A DNA stretch of 64,000 nt from Verrucomicrobiota bacterium. GTDB taxonomy: Bacteria > Chlamydiota > Chlamydiia > Chlamydiales > Rhabdochlamydiaceae. The notes below the pieces were generated by a model. The model was not told the origin of the DNA, made no database searches, and was given only the letters and a program-made list of their open reading frames with translations. Where the stretch lies: positions 1-64,000 of the forward strand of contig JAFEGH010000007.1 in NCBI GenBank assembly GCA_018240065.1, written 5' to 3'. Positions 7,874-17,312 of this stretch are shown piece by piece (the stretch's first letter is position 1; the number at the start of each line of letters is the position of its first letter). The position numbers were made by a program, and so were the translations under genes.

Positions 7874-9298
7874 ATGAAAGATTCCATGCCGAAAATCCGG
7901 CGCACGATCACCGTCTTCACACTTGCGATGATCAACGTCGCAGCGATCGGCAGCGTCAAAAATTGGCCCGTCACCGCGGAGTATGGGTTTTCATCTATCT
8001 TCTTATTCATTCTGGCAGCAATCATCTTCTTCATTCCAATCTCCCTTGTTTCAGCGGAACTTGCGACGGGATGGCCGAAGAACGGCGGGGTCTTCGCCTG
8101 GGTCAAGGAAGCATTCGGTCATAGAACAGGATTTCTTGCTATTTGGCTGCTGTGGATAGAAAATGCGATCTGGTACCCGACCATCCTCTCTTTCATCGCA
8201 GCCACCGTTGCATACATCATCGATCCGGCGCTTGCCAGCAACACCACGTTTACACTTTCCCTGATCCTGATCTGCTTCTGGGGGGCGACGCTCGCCAACC
8301 TGCTCGGAATGAAAATCTCAGGATGGATCAGCACCTTTGGCGTCGTTTTCGGCACATTCATTCCCGGGGGGCTGATCATCATCCTCGGACTGATCTGGTA
8401 CCTCACCGGAAGACCGCTTGAAATTGACTTCACCTGGGACAGTCTTATTCCTAACATGGGATCAGCTGAACAGATGGTGTTTTTTACAGGAGTGCTCCTG
8501 TCTCTGTGTGGAATGGAGATGTCCGCAATCCACGCCAAAGACGTCAAAGATCCACAGAAAGATTATCCCAAGGCGATCCTCCTTTCCGCCGCTCTCATCA
8601 TCGGCATGTCGATCCTCGGCGTCCTGGCAATTGCCAGCGTGATCCCACAAAAACAGATCAGTCTTGTCGCAGGTTCTATGCAGGCCTTTTCTTATTTTGT
8701 CGACGCCTATAATCTCAAATGGCTGACACCCTATTTCGCCTTTCTGATCGCAGCCGGCGCCTTCGGTTCTCTAAGCACATGGGTCATCGGGCCGACAAAA
8801 GGTCTTCTCGCCGCAGCCAGAGATGGCGACCTTCCGCCCTATTTCCGCAGCGTCAACAAACAGGGGATGCCCAAACGCCTGCTGCTCGTCCAGGCCGGCT
8901 TTGTCTCTGTGCTTTCCCTAATCTTCGTCTTCATGCCGACAGTCAGCGCCGCTTTCTGGATCCTCTCCGCGATCGTGTCCCAGCTCTACCTGGTGATGTA
9001 CATCCTGCTTTTTGCCGCGGCAATCAAACTGCGCTATAAAAAGCCCAATGTTGAACGCCCTTACAAAATTCCGGGTGGAAAATTGGGCATCTGGCTGGTC
9101 TCTGGAATTGGAACTGTCAGTTCCGTATTTGCCATGATCATCGGTTTTTTTCCGCCCTCGCAAATCGAAACAGGCAGCGTCGTCTTCTACGTCCTGTTCC
9201 TGGTCCTCGGCGTGATCCTGGCCTGTTTTGCGCCATCGATCATCCTCCTGTTCCAGAAACCCTCATGGAAAAAGCAGCTTCACCATGAGAGGGATTGA
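7874..9298 (+). CDS. APC-family amino acid antiporter, GadC/XasA-like
   Basis: A 474-residue membrane protein with about twelve hydrophobic segments and the APC fold. The N-terminal segment around V-A-A-I-G-S-V and the following T-A-E-Y-G are typical of the glutamate:GABA antiporter branch, as are P-K-N-G-G-V-F-A-W-V in helix 2-3 and the E-M-S-A-I-H-A loop. Chlamydiae carry such a transporter (xasA); in enteric bacteria GadC exchanges external glutamate for internal GABA. No glutamate decarboxylase gene is nearby, so the substrate here is open. A clear ribosome site (AGGAGA) lies 8 bases before the ATG. The 3' end overlaps the convergent ClbS-like gene by 19 bp. Confidence 0.85.
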   Translation: MKDSMPKIRRTITVFTLAMINVAAIGSVKNWPVTAEYGFSSIFLFILAAIIFFIPISLVSAELATGWPKNGGVFAWVKEAFGHRTGFLAIWLLWIENAIWYPTILSFIAATVAYIIDPALASNTTFTLSLILICFWGATLANLLGMKISGWISTFGVVFGTFIPGGLIIILGLIWYLTGRPLEIDFTWDSLIPNMGSAEQMVFFTGVLLSLCGMEMSAIHAKDVKDPQKDYPKAILLSAALIIGMSILGVLAIASVIPQKQISLVAGSMQAFSYFVDAYNLKWLTPYFAFLIAAGAFGSLSTWVIGPTKGLLAAARDGDLPPYFRSVNKQGMPKRLLLVQAGFVSVLSLIFVFMPTVSAAFWILSAIVSQLYLVMYILLFAAAIKLRYKKPNVERPYKIPGGKLGIWLVSGIGTVSSVFAMIIGFFPPSQIETGSVVFYVLFLVLGVILACFAPSIILLFQKPSWKKQLHHERD

Positions 9299-9804
9299 GA
9301 TTTTTTGATTAGCAGGGATGCCTTTTTGTAGGGGGATGCCGTGTTGACGCGGATCCATTTGGAAAGAGGCCACAGTTTTCCTGATGGCAGAGTACACCAT
9401 GCCCAGACGCCGGCTTTATCCAGATTGCCAGTTAGATGCTCCCTCTCCACGATCTCCAGAATGCGCTCCACAATGTCCTGAAAAGCCGCTTCCTGCTGCA
9501 GAAAATGGTCAAAAGCGTATTTCAAATAGAAATGCTTTGCCAAGCCCAAATAGTCCCAGGTGGCAAACCCCTCGCCGGGCATTTCGGGAACTCTTCCATT
9601 GATCCCCGCCTCGTACCACCCGATCAGCAAACTGCCCCATCCGATCTGATACGCGATCAAATCGGCGACGCTCACTTTTCCGCCCGTGCCCTCGATCGTT
9701 CTGATGGTGCGCTTTTCAGCCGGGATCTGCCGCAGAGACGAGATCAGACTTCCGTACTCTTTGCTGATCGCATGACTTAAAGGAGCCTTCAGAGTAAGAG
9801 CCAT
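9280..9804 (-). CDS. ClbS/DfsB-family four-helix protein
   Basis: The frame is open further upstream, but that part lies in the mgtE-like gene and reads as noise; the family begins at the ATG at 9804, giving 174 residues. Features are the helix with V-A-D-L-I-A-Y-Q-I-G-W, the W-D-Y-L-G loop, and the late P-L-S-K-W-I-R-V-N-T-x-x-P-Y-K-K-A block, which mark the DUF1706 group. ClbS protects against colibactin and others are stress-linked; the general function is unsettled. The start lies 16 bp inside the end of the mgtE-like gene, so the two are translationally coupled. Confidence 0.75.
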   Translation of the reverse strand: MALTLKAPLSHAISKEYGSLISSLRQIPAEKRTIRTIEGTGGKVSVADLIAYQIGWGSLLIGWYEAGINGRVPEMPGEGFATWDYLGLAKHFYLKYAFDHFLQQEAAFQDIVERILEIVEREHLTGNLDKAGVWAWCTLPSGKLWPLSKWIRVNTASPYKKASLLIKKSQSLSW

Positions 9805-10769
9805 GTCGCAAGCGAAAGATAAATTGTTGTTGTGATCACATCGGAGAACATCAGAACCACCGGACCCGACGCGACTTTGGGGTCCAGCGAGCGGGAATAA
9901 AGAAGAAGAGGCACCGAAGCCCCTGCCGATGCAGAAAGGGTGATCGAAACAAACAGAGACGAAGCGATCGTGAGCGAAGGCATAAACCCGCCTCCCCATA
10001 ATAGCGAGATCAGACCGATCGCTATGCCGCACGTGAGCGCCAGGAGCACCACCATCTTTCCTTCAAGCAGGATGCGATGAAGGACTCGGCGGGAGGAAAT
10101 ATTGGGCTGGCGCACAAGGTGCAGGCTCTGGGTCATCGACTGCATCGCAATCGATTCGCTCAGAGTGAGGATCAGCGGAATAAACATTGCCAGCAACAGG
10201 ACTTTGGCTAAAACCGCCTGGTACAAAAAGGAAATGGCCGCACAGGCGATGCCTCCTGCCATGTTGCAAAGAATCCAGGGCATGCGGATGCGGTAGCTCT
10301 TCCAGGGGCTTTTGCGCTTTCCCATTTCCAAAGTAAGACCCAGGATCTGGAAAACATCGTTGCTATGTCTGGCATCCGCGATATCGAACGACTCTTCCAA
10401 GTACATCTGCACATCGATCACTCCAAGGAAACGCTGCTCCTTGTCGACCACGGGAAGAGCCAGAAGATGATGGGTCGAAAGCAACTCCATCGCCTCTTCC
10501 AAAGTCTGGTCTTCCTTTAATCGCACAACGGAATGCAGCATAATTTCCTTAATGGTGCAATGGCGCTCTTTGAGGAGAAGCTGCCGGGTCGGGACAATCC
10601 CCTGCAGCCTGCCTTCATCGTCGATCACGTAAAAGTAAATAATTTTTTCGTCGATCTTGCGCCGACGCAGCGATGTCAGAGCATCCTCGATCGTCTGCTC
10701 CATATGCAAAGTGGTGTGGACACTGACAGCAAAATCTTTGACGGAGCGGGAGAGGTCGTTGCGTGTCAT
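9789..10769 (-). CDS. MgtE-like Mg2+ channel lacking the N domain
   Basis: Order of domains: two CBS motifs (first about residues 20-75, second about 78-135), a linking plug-like helix with K-R-K-S-P-W-K-S-Y, then five hydrophobic segments (about 160-326) of the MgtE membrane domain, including P-L-I-L-T-L-S-E-S-I-A-M-Q and a final T-T-T-I-Y. Canonical MgtE is about 450 residues and begins with a helical N domain of about 130 residues that senses Mg2+; here it is missing. I take the ATG at 10769; earlier starts (ATG 10844, TTG 10850) would overlap the divergent methyltransferase. The downstream ClbS-like gene overlaps it. Confidence 0.78.
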   Translation of the reverse strand: MTRNDLSRSVKDFAVSVHTTLHMEQTIEDALTSLRRRKIDEKIIYFYVIDDEGRLQGIVPTRQLLLKERHCTIKEIMLHSVVRLKEDQTLEEAMELLSTHHLLALPVVDKEQRFLGVIDVQMYLEESFDIADARHSNDVFQILGLTLEMGKRKSPWKSYRIRMPWILCNMAGGIACAAISFLYQAVLAKVLLLAMFIPLILTLSESIAMQSMTQSLHLVRQPNISSRRVLHRILLEGKMVVLLALTCGIAIGLISLLWGGGFMPSLTIASSLFVSITLSASAGASVPLLLYSRSLDPKVASGPVVLMFSDVITTTIYLSLATWLLL

Positions 10770-10838
10770 CTCATACTCGCTAAGAATAGAAAAATCGGTT
10801 AGTATTGAACCTTCAATATTTCTTTGACAAGGGTAAAG

Positions 10839-11603
10839 ATGCATAACCAAGACACGAGCTGGGAGACATCCTCAAGCTGGTACGATAAGATCGTCGGCGC
10901 CAAAGGGCACTACTACCATCAGCAGGTGATCATTCCTGGCGTCCTGAAGCTTTTACAGGCAGAGAAACAGCCGCAACCTCACCTTCTCGACCTTGCCTGC
11001 GGCCAGGGCATCCTCGCAAGGCACCTGCCCAAAGCGATGAAATATTTAGGGATCGACGGTTCCGCCTCCCTGATCCATTCAGCCAAAAAATACGACCCGA
11101 AAGCCCCGCACCAATTTTTCGTCCACGACCTCTCCCATCCCCTGGACCTCCCCTATAAAGACTTCTCTCATGTAGCATGCATTCTGGCAGTCCAAAACCT
11201 TCCTAACCCCCTACCGCTTTTCCGCACCGCCCACGCCCACATGCGCAAGGGCGCCCCTTTCATCATTGTCCTTAACCACCCCTGCTTCCGCATTCCCCGC
11301 CAGTCGGGATGGGGCGTCGACGAGCAAAAAAAACTTCAATACCGCCGTGTCGACAGATACATGTCAGAACTGAAGATCCCCATCCAGACTCAGCCCAGCA
11401 GGAGCGAGGCCTCGGAAGAGACCTGGTCATTCCACCATCCCCTCTCCTATTTCACTGCGCAGCTCAAGCAGGCGGGCTTCCTCCTCGACCACATCGAAGA
11501 GTGGTGTTCGGATAAAAAAAGTATTGGCAAAACAGCCGCGATGGAAAACCGCAGCCGGCAAGAGTTCCCCCTCTTCATGACGCTTGTCGCCAGAAAAGCT
11601 TAA
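10839..11603 (+). CDS. Class I SAM-dependent methyltransferase
   Basis: Motif I reads [11 protein letters not shown] (about residues 46-56), followed by Y-L-G-I-D-G-S as motif II and V-H-D-L-S at the adenine-binding position, then a [10 protein letters not shown] motif IV. The C-terminal part (S-F-H-H-P-L-S-Y-F...L-x-x-A-G-F) is typical of small-molecule or UbiE-like methyltransferases. The substrate cannot be told. Start: the ATG at 10839 follows AAGGGTAA. The 3' end overlaps the convergent thioesterase by 4 bp. Confidence 0.82.
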   Translation: MHNQDTSWETSSSWYDKIVGAKGHYYHQQVIIPGVLKLLQAEKQPQPHLLDLACGQGILARHLPKAMKYLGIDGSASLIHSAKKYDPKAPHQFFVHDLSHPLDLPYKDFSHVACILAVQNLPNPLPLFRTAHAHMRKGAPFIIVLNHPCFRIPRQSGWGVDEQKKLQYRRVDRYMSELKIPIQTQPSRSEASEETWSFHHPLSYFTAQLKQAGFLLDHIEEWCSDKKSIGKTAAMENRSRQEFPLFMTLVARKA

Positions 11604-12109
11604 AAACCCAGTTCTTCACGGCGCTTCATGCGCTCTTCCTTTTCCTGCTTCCTGCGCTGGCGCCGCATTTCCGCCTCGTCGTACCTGCGGATTTCTACAG
11701 GGGTCTCCGGGACGACCTGGGGCACTTCGACCGGCTGAAGATAGTCGTCGACCGCCACAAAAGTAAAGTACGCTGAAAGAATATGGGTGCTCTCTCCCGT
11801 CTTGTAATGTTCCGCGAGAACCTTCACCCCGATCTCCATCGAGCTTCTCCAGCTGCGGTTGATGGCAGCCCGGAAGATGAGGATATCCCCCCTCCTCGCA
11901 GGAGCCAGGAAGTGCATCGAGTCGACAGAGGCCGTCACACAGATCCTTTCCGAATGCCGCTCGGCCACGACCAGGGCCACCCTGTCAAGAATCGACATCA
12001 CCAGCCCGCCGAAAATCGTATCATTGGAATTCAGGTCGTTAGGAAAAACTTTATAGGTTTGATCGTGGATCGCCGACTCGGCGACCCGCTTTGCCTTCTG
12101 TGTCGACAT
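11600..12109 (-). CDS. Hotdog-fold acyl-CoA thioesterase
   Basis: Single-hotdog thioesterase of the YciA/BACH group, which cleaves acyl-CoA to free fatty acid and CoA in the cytoplasm. The helix and turn N[15 protein letters not shown] carry the conserved Asn and Asp; the [14 protein letters not shown] strand follows, and [11 protein letters not shown] closes the fold. An unusual highly charged tail rich in Arg, Lys and Glu fills the last 30 residues. The ATG at 12109 has a GGAG eight bases upstream; a GTG at 12130 would add seven residues. Confidence 0.85.
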   Translation of the reverse strand: MSTQKAKRVAESAIHDQTYKVFPNDLNSNDTIFGGLVMSILDRVALVVAERHSERICVTASVDSMHFLAPARRGDILIFRAAINRSWRSSMEIGVKVLAEHYKTGESTHILSAYFTFVAVDDYLQPVEVPQVVPETPVEIRRYDEAEMRRQRRKQEKEERMKRREELGF

Positions 12110-12208
12110 GCCCGGCTCCGAATAACACACTTTATTTTAAATATAACATTTATTTCATATAATTCACCAACTGTCATATAATTTCGCGGATTAATTTATC
12201 GAGAGATT

Positions 12209-12673
12209 ATGGGAATTAATTTAACATCCACAATGACATATCCTTTAGAAATGCCGTATTTTAGTTTTCTGCCACAGGTCGAGTTCCACTTTAGCGACCT
12301 CTGCCAGACGCGGCCTGAAACACTCACCCATCTTGTGATTTACGACTACGCCCAATGGAGCGCGAGCGACGGAAGCGATGACGTAGATGGAGACGTCCCC
12401 CTTTTCTGCCTCGACAGCAGGGAGGGTAATATCAGACACGCCAGTGCCACATTTAATACCTCCTCCAGGGAGAACCTCTACCTGATCAAGGCCTATCTAG
12501 ACTATGTCGACTCTCTACATGCCATCGTCCAGCTTGAAGGCAACGGCCGCAGTTTTAATTTAACGCTATGCCAGAACAACAACAGGCAGATCGAATTCCG
12601 CTTAGGCTCTGACGCAAAAATCCTGACTACCGCCGAAGCGGACAACATTCTGTCTTACGACAGCGGAAACTAG
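12209..12673 (+). CDS. Hypothetical acidic protein, 154 aa
   Basis: Not recognised. The sequence looks mostly beta with an acidic loop (S-D-G-S-D-D-V-D-G-D near residues 52-62). No signal peptide, membrane segment or catalytic motif. The leader is very AT-rich, like those of other orphan genes here, and repeats CATATAAT at about 12158 and 12174. A GAGAG precedes the ATG by about 7 bases. It stands alone between the thioesterase and glmS. Confidence 0.65.
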   Translation: MGINLTSTMTYPLEMPYFSFLPQVEFHFSDLCQTRPETLTHLVIYDYAQWSASDGSDDVDGDVPLFCLDSREGNIRHASATFNTSSRENLYLIKAYLDYVDSLHAIVQLEGNGRSFNLTLCQNNNRQIEFRLGSDAKILTTAEADNILSYDSGN

Positions 12674-12852
12674 GAACCTATCCGAATAAAATTTTTCGTC
12701 GATTTTCGGTAAGAATGTTGGAGTCAAAATCAACTCAAAAGTCCCCATAAATCGGCAGAAACTATTTATTAGGGCAGGTTCAGGAACCCCTACCCATTTA
12801 TGATCTCAATTTGCTATAGTTTACTTTTCAAACCCTAACAGGACCTCCCTCC

Positions 12853-14685
12853 ATGTGTGGCATCTTCGGTTACGTCGGCCCTCGCAATCCAGCCAACATC
12901 TGCCTGAACGGACTCAAACACCTCGAGTACCGAGGCTACGATTCCGCTGGCCTTGCCGGTATTCTGGAAGGGAAGATCCTCGCCTGCAAAGAAGTGGGGA
13001 AAATCCACTCGCTTGAAAACGCCATGCTTCAGCAGCCTATGCGTCTGGACCTGGCCATCGCACATACACGCTGGGCGACCCACGGCAAGCCCACTAAAGA
13101 GAACGCCCATCCCCACTTCGACGAGACCGAGTCTATCGCCGTCGTCCACAACGGGATCATCGAAAACCACTTCGCCCTCCGCGAAATGCTCCAGTCGAAG
13201 GGAAAGACATTCTATTCCGACACCGACACCGAAGTGATCGCGCAGCTCATTTCCCATTTCTACGAAGGGGAGCTTCTTCCCGCAGTACAAAAAGCGCTCT
13301 CGATGCTCAGGGGTTTCTGGGGAATCGCCCTCATCCACAAAAACCACCCCAATCAGATCATCGCCGCCGCGCGCGAAAATCCGATTGCCATCGGCTTCAA
13401 TGCGATCCGATCGGAAGCCTTTGTTTCCTCCGACGCCAACGCGTTCGACGAACCCAACCTGGACGTGATGTTCCTTCGCAACGACGAGATCGCTCTGATC
13501 AGCCCCGAGAAGATCGAAGTCTTCGACCAAAGCTCTACTCCTGTGATTAAAAATACCGAGCGCCTGGAAAGCAACGGCGGGACCATCTCTAAAAATGGCT
13601 ACCCTCATTTCATGCTTAAAGAGATCTTCGAGCAGCCTCAGGCGATCCAGCAAGCATTCCACAATCGCCTGATCCCCGAGTTTGGCACGGCGGAATTCGA
13701 GAACCTTACCTTTTCCCCTTCTGATCTGCTTGCCGTCCGCCGCATTGTGATCCTCGCCTGCGGGACCTCCTGGCACGCCGGAGAGATCGCCGCCTCCCTA
13801 CTCGAAGACAAGGCCCGCATTCCGACCCAAGCAGAGATCGCCTCCGAGTTCCGCTACAAAAACCCGATCATTTCGCAAGACACCCTTGTCATCGCCATCA
13901 GCCAGTCCGGCGAGACCCTCGATACGATCGCCGCTGTCCGCGAAGTCAAGAGCAAAGGCGCAAAAGTTCTGGGCATTTGCAACGTCCGAAATTCCACTCT
14001 CACCCGCGAAGCCGATTGCACTCTATTCTTGCGCGCAGGGCCGGAAGTCAGCGTCTGCTCGACAAAAGCCTTTACCAGCCAGCTTACCGTCCTCTCCCTT
14101 TTCACCCTTCTCATGGCGCGCCTGCGGCATATGAGCAAAGAAGAAGGCCAGGCATTCCTCTCCGAAATTCACACCCTCCCTCAAAAAGTCGAACAGGTCC
14201 TCCACAACCACGAAGCGATCAAAATCCTCGCTAAAAAATACGCCCGGTTCAACAACGTCTTCTTCCTCGGCCGACACTACATGTTCACAACCAGCCTGGA
14301 GGCGGCCCTCAAACTCAAGGAGATCAGCTACATCAACGCTCAAGGGTATCCTGCAGGCGAGATGAAGCATGGCCCGATCGCCCTTGTCGATCAGGACCTG
14401 GCAGTCATCGGCATGTGCGGCAACAAGCACACCGTCGAAAAGATGATCAGCAACCTCATGGAGATCAAAGCCCGAGGAGGACCTATCCTGGCCTTTGCGC
14501 CTGAGGGCACCCCGGAGATCGAAAGAGTCGCAACCGACGTCCTCTTCCTCCCCCCCATCTGCGACGAACTGGCCAGCATCCCTTATTCCGTCGCCAGCCA
14601 GCTCCTCGCCTACTATATCGCCCTGGAACGAGGCACCGATATCGACCAGCCCCGCAACCTGGCCAAGTCGGTCACCGTCGAATAA
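12853..14685 (+). CDS. glmS: Glutamine:fructose-6-phosphate aminotransferase
   Basis: Makes glucosamine-6-phosphate from fructose-6-phosphate and glutamine, the first step towards UDP-GlcNAc for lipopolysaccharide and peptidoglycan. At 610 residues it has the standard length. Cys2 is the glutaminase nucleophile (M-C-G-I-F-G-Y), with Y-R-G-Y-D-S-A-G and H-T-R-W-A-T-H-G in the Ntn domain. Two SIS domains follow, with C-G-T-S-W-H-A-G and S-Q-S-G-E-T-L-D-T, then H-G-P-I-A-L-V and the C-terminal L-A-K-S-V-T-V-E. I saw no sign of a glmS ribozyme in the 180-bp leader. An AGGA lies ten bases before the ATG; a terminator follows at 14699. Confidence 0.97.
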   Translation: MCGIFGYVGPRNPANICLNGLKHLEYRGYDSAGLAGILEGKILACKEVGKIHSLENAMLQQPMRLDLAIAHTRWATHGKPTKENAHPHFDETESIAVVHNGIIENHFALREMLQSKGKTFYSDTDTEVIAQLISHFYEGELLPAVQKALSMLRGFWGIALIHKNHPNQIIAAARENPIAIGFNAIRSEAFVSSDANAFDEPNLDVMFLRNDEIALISPEKIEVFDQSSTPVIKNTERLESNGGTISKNGYPHFMLKEIFEQPQAIQQAFHNRLIPEFGTAEFENLTFSPSDLLAVRRIVILACGTSWHAGEIAASLLEDKARIPTQAEIASEFRYKNPIISQDTLVIAISQSGETLDTIAAVREVKSKGAKVLGICNVRNSTLTREADCTLFLRAGPEVSVCSTKAFTSQLTVLSLFTLLMARLRHMSKEEGQAFLSEIHTLPQKVEQVLHNHEAIKILAKKYARFNNVFFLGRHYMFTTSLEAALKLKEISYINAQGYPAGEMKHGPIALVDQDLAVIGMCGNKHTVEKMISNLMEIKARGGPILAFAPEGTPEIERVATDVLFLPPICDELASIPYSVASQLLAYYIALERGTDIDQPRNLAKSVTVE

Positions 14686-14698
14686 CCCTAAAAATTCA

Positions 14699-14730
14699 AG
14701 GCAAGGGTCCTCCTTGCCTACTTCTTTTCC
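14699..14730 (+). terminator. Intrinsic terminator of glmS
   Basis: An 8-bp stem (14699-14706 with 14712-14719), 5-nt loop, then a pyrimidine/T-rich tail ending in CTTCTTTTCC. Confidence 0.75.
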
Positions 14731-14878
14731 CTCATTGCCAATATCTTAAGTCGACCCTGCAAATTAAATTATTAACTTGACAGCAAGTTACTTTAAATTA
14801 AAAAGTTAATTACGCTATAATTAAGAATATAATCATTAATCATCAATTACCCTCCACCCTTAAAAAAGGTAATAAACT

Positions 14879-17215
14879 ATGAGTCATTCAGCTCCTGTAA
14901 GCCCCCCCTTAGGGACAGTTCATGTAGAAGTCCGCAGAGTCGATCGCAATCAGGCCATAGTGACCGTCAACGGGGTCGATTATAAATTTACTATCTTCAG
15001 AACGCGCGCAGGAGCAGAACAGGATGTCACCTCGGAACACGACTGGGAAGCGATCGCCAAACAAGCGACGGAAATCGCCCTCAACCTGACCGGCAAAAGA
15101 GCAGTAGACAAAGCATCGGTCGTCTTAACCGGGATCCCTGAAGATCCTACAACAATAGTACCCACTGCAAGACCTGTACAGCTTCTTGAGGCAGAGGTTG
15201 AATTTAAAGAAGATAGAACGGGACATACTGCCCGCACTCGATTTGAGGGAGATAGAATTCCACGTGATGCACAACTAAAAGTTAGACAAAATCTCGATCA
15301 AATTGGTCAAGAGTATGCCAGCATCAGGCCGCTTTCATCTTCCCGCGTCACATCACACGAACCTGGCGAAGTGGTCATTCAGGACCCTAAAGTCGACATC
15401 TGCAAAGACCGCCCTAAAGCAATTGTTCAGGGTCCTTCACTCGATGGCAGTGGTCCTGTAGTCGATCAACCAGGTCTCGACTATGCTTTAGCAGACCAGC
15501 TTTCCAAGATGCCGAATTCTGGCAGGGCTCTTTTAAATGGAATATCTGTTCAGCAAAACGCAACAGCCCTTCGCCATGACTACGCCCTCCATGTCGTCGC
15601 CCCGGGCAAAGGCTATGACACCGATCCTGTCAAATTTAATGAGATCCTCGCCTCCCTGAGAAAAGCCTCTACAGACGACACTGCTAAACTAGAAACCTCT
15701 CGTGGAGCTATTGGGCTTCCGGACCAGATTTCAACGCCAGATCTTGCAACCCTTTTAGGACCCGCAAAATCATTCGATAACCTTAGCAGCACAGAAAAGC
15801 AAAAACTAATCAAGCTCTATGCAAAATATGTGGATAATGGCGGTAAAGTTTTAGGAGATTCTTTCCTGAGGGCTTTCCAGGAAGTCTATTCGACAGGTGA
15901 CCGACCTCCTAACTTCCAGATTGTCGTGATAAAAGAGGATGGAACCAGCAAACATTATCCTGAAGGGGATGATACGATTGCTTTAAAGAGATGCGCGTTT
16001 ATCTACCTCGGCAATGACGGAAGATATCAGTCCTATTCCAGAGCGTCAAGGGCTACCGCGCCAATACTAAAAGATCTCAACTCGGATGAGACAATAAGCT
16101 CAAGAACCACAACAGTTCGAAGAACACCGCCTCCATTTGTCCCTTCTGTTCCTTTAAGACCAGTAAGTGGGAATGGAAGCTGCGTAGAGTTATCGGTGGC
16201 TTATCAAATTCTGAAAACACCGTCTGTAGATCCTACCAATGAACAGCTTGTAATCCAAGGGGAGGCACTTAGAGGTGCTGTAGCAGCACAATTACGTCAA
16301 CCCACACACGATGCTGATCTTGCATTTGTGGGAAGCCTTGTGCATTCTGTCGGGGAAATTCCGGCTTTCAAGCAAAATAATCGGGAATTATTGAAACTGG
16401 ACAATGGAAGCGGCGCACTATTAAGACCGATTCTGGACCAAGGCCCATTTGATGAGATCAGAAGAATACTTCAAAAACATGCGGATAGTCCTCCGTTAAT
16501 TCCTGATGAAATCAGAACACTCAGAGAATACTACACAACTTATATCACAGAACAGCATGCTGATGGAAAAATGAAGAACTACCTGGATCAGGCTTTTCTA
16601 TACCTGCTGCCAAAAGTCAATTCAGAATATAAAGTCGCAGTGATCTCCGGCAATAGAATCACAGCTACATTCCCCGAAGAAGCTGAATTGAATTTTAATG
16701 ACTGGAAATTTATCCATCTCGATACCCGCGATTCAGCTAATCCACACTATGATCCCGTGAACAAAACTGCCGTTGGGGCTCAAGATGCTATTGAAGAAAT
16801 GATCATCATTAAAGAGACCCAGAGGAAGGAACGCGTATTGGATGGATTTATGCAACGGCTTGCTGCATCGGAGGATCTCACTCCAAATGGCGATCCTAAT
16901 GCGATCAGACGCGCCCTTTTCGAGGAATTAAGGGTTCAGCACCCCAAAGCCTATAAGGCGATCTCCCAACTTGCGTGGAAAAAAGAGCATGATGCATGGG
17001 AAAGTTCGGATAGAAGCATGACAGAACCTGGGCATGAACCAAATCTTCCAAGGCCCGGCACGCCTGCTTTAGCAAGCGAACCCGATCGTGACTATACCGG
17101 GGCAAATTTTGGCGACTGGAGACTGGCTTCCTGGAGTCCTGATGAGCTAAAGGCTGCCTTAAAGACATTTCCACGTGACGAAATTATCCGATTGATGAGC
17201 CAGTCCGGGTTTTAG
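14879..17215 (+). CDS. Putative OTU-type protease effector with a dead and a live copy of the domain
   Basis: 778 residues, no signal peptide or membrane segment. Residues 430-630 have the outline of an OTU cysteine protease: P-V-S-G-N-G-S-C435 followed by V-A-Y-Q-I-L and L-R-x-A-V, and at the end F-I-H-L-D...N-P-H623-Y-D625, matching the D-G-N-C and H-x-D signatures (with Asn432 where OTU proteins usually have Asp). Residues about 189-390 look like an earlier copy: A-L-A-D-Q-L at 203-208, and F-I-Y-L-G...R382-Y-Q384, but Gly199, Arg382 and Gln384 replace the triad. Spacing is the same in both copies (188 and 183 residues). OTU enzymes cut ubiquitin chains; bacteria make none, so a host target would be expected. 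Assignment is by eye. AT-rich leader, single gene. Confidence 0.6.
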   Translation: MSHSAPVSPPLGTVHVEVRRVDRNQAIVTVNGVDYKFTIFRTRAGAEQDVTSEHDWEAIAKQATEIALNLTGKRAVDKASVVLTGIPEDPTTIVPTARPVQLLEAEVEFKEDRTGHTARTRFEGDRIPRDAQLKVRQNLDQIGQEYASIRPLSSSRVTSHEPGEVVIQDPKVDICKDRPKAIVQGPSLDGSGPVVDQPGLDYALADQLSKMPNSGRALLNGISVQQNATALRHDYALHVVAPGKGYDTDPVKFNEILASLRKASTDDTAKLETSRGAIGLPDQISTPDLATLLGPAKSFDNLSSTEKQKLIKLYAKYVDNGGKVLGDSFLRAFQEVYSTGDRPPNFQIVVIKEDGTSKHYPEGDDTIALKRCAFIYLGNDGRYQSYSRASRATAPILKDLNSDETISSRTTTVRRTPPPFVPSVPLRPVSGNGSCVELSVAYQILKTPSVDPTNEQLVIQGEALRGAVAAQLRQPTHDADLAFVGSLVHSVGEIPAFKQNNRELLKLDNGSGALLRPILDQGPFDEIRRILQKHADSPPLIPDEIRTLREYYTTYITEQHADGKMKNYLDQAFLYLLPKVNSEYKVAVISGNRITATFPEEAELNFNDWKFIHLDTRDSANPHYDPVNKTAVGAQDAIEEMIIIKETQRKERVLDGFMQRLAASEDLTPNGDPNAIRRALFEELRVQHPKAYKAISQLAWKKEHDAWESSDRSMTEPGHEPNLPRPGTPALASEPDRDYTGANFGDWRLASWSPDELKAALKTFPRDEIIRLMSQSGF

Positions 17216-17255
17216 TCTTAATTAATTCCATGGGTGGATGACAAAAACTCCCTGA

Positions 17256-17279
17256 CCCCTTATTGTCCGAAATAAGGGG
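17256..17279 (+). terminator. Terminator-like hairpin ahead of the cyclase
   Basis: A perfect 9-bp stem, CCCCTTATT (17256-17264) with AATAAGGGG (17271-17279), and a 6-nt loop. No T-run follows. It lies between the OTU-like gene and the cyclase start at 17313. Confidence 0.5.
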
Positions 17280-17312
17280 GATTGCGCCCTCTATTCAAGG
17301 GATGCAGGGGTT

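Noticed and set aside
9805-10032. Upstream extension of the ClbS-like frame
   Set aside because: The added 76 residues read as an off-frame shadow of the mgtE-like gene; the family starts at the ATG at 9804.
12674-12852. A glmS ribozyme or riboswitch in the glmS leader
   Set aside because: I looked for the compact pseudoknot elements and did not recognise them; only an imperfect hairpin near 12772-12795 is present.
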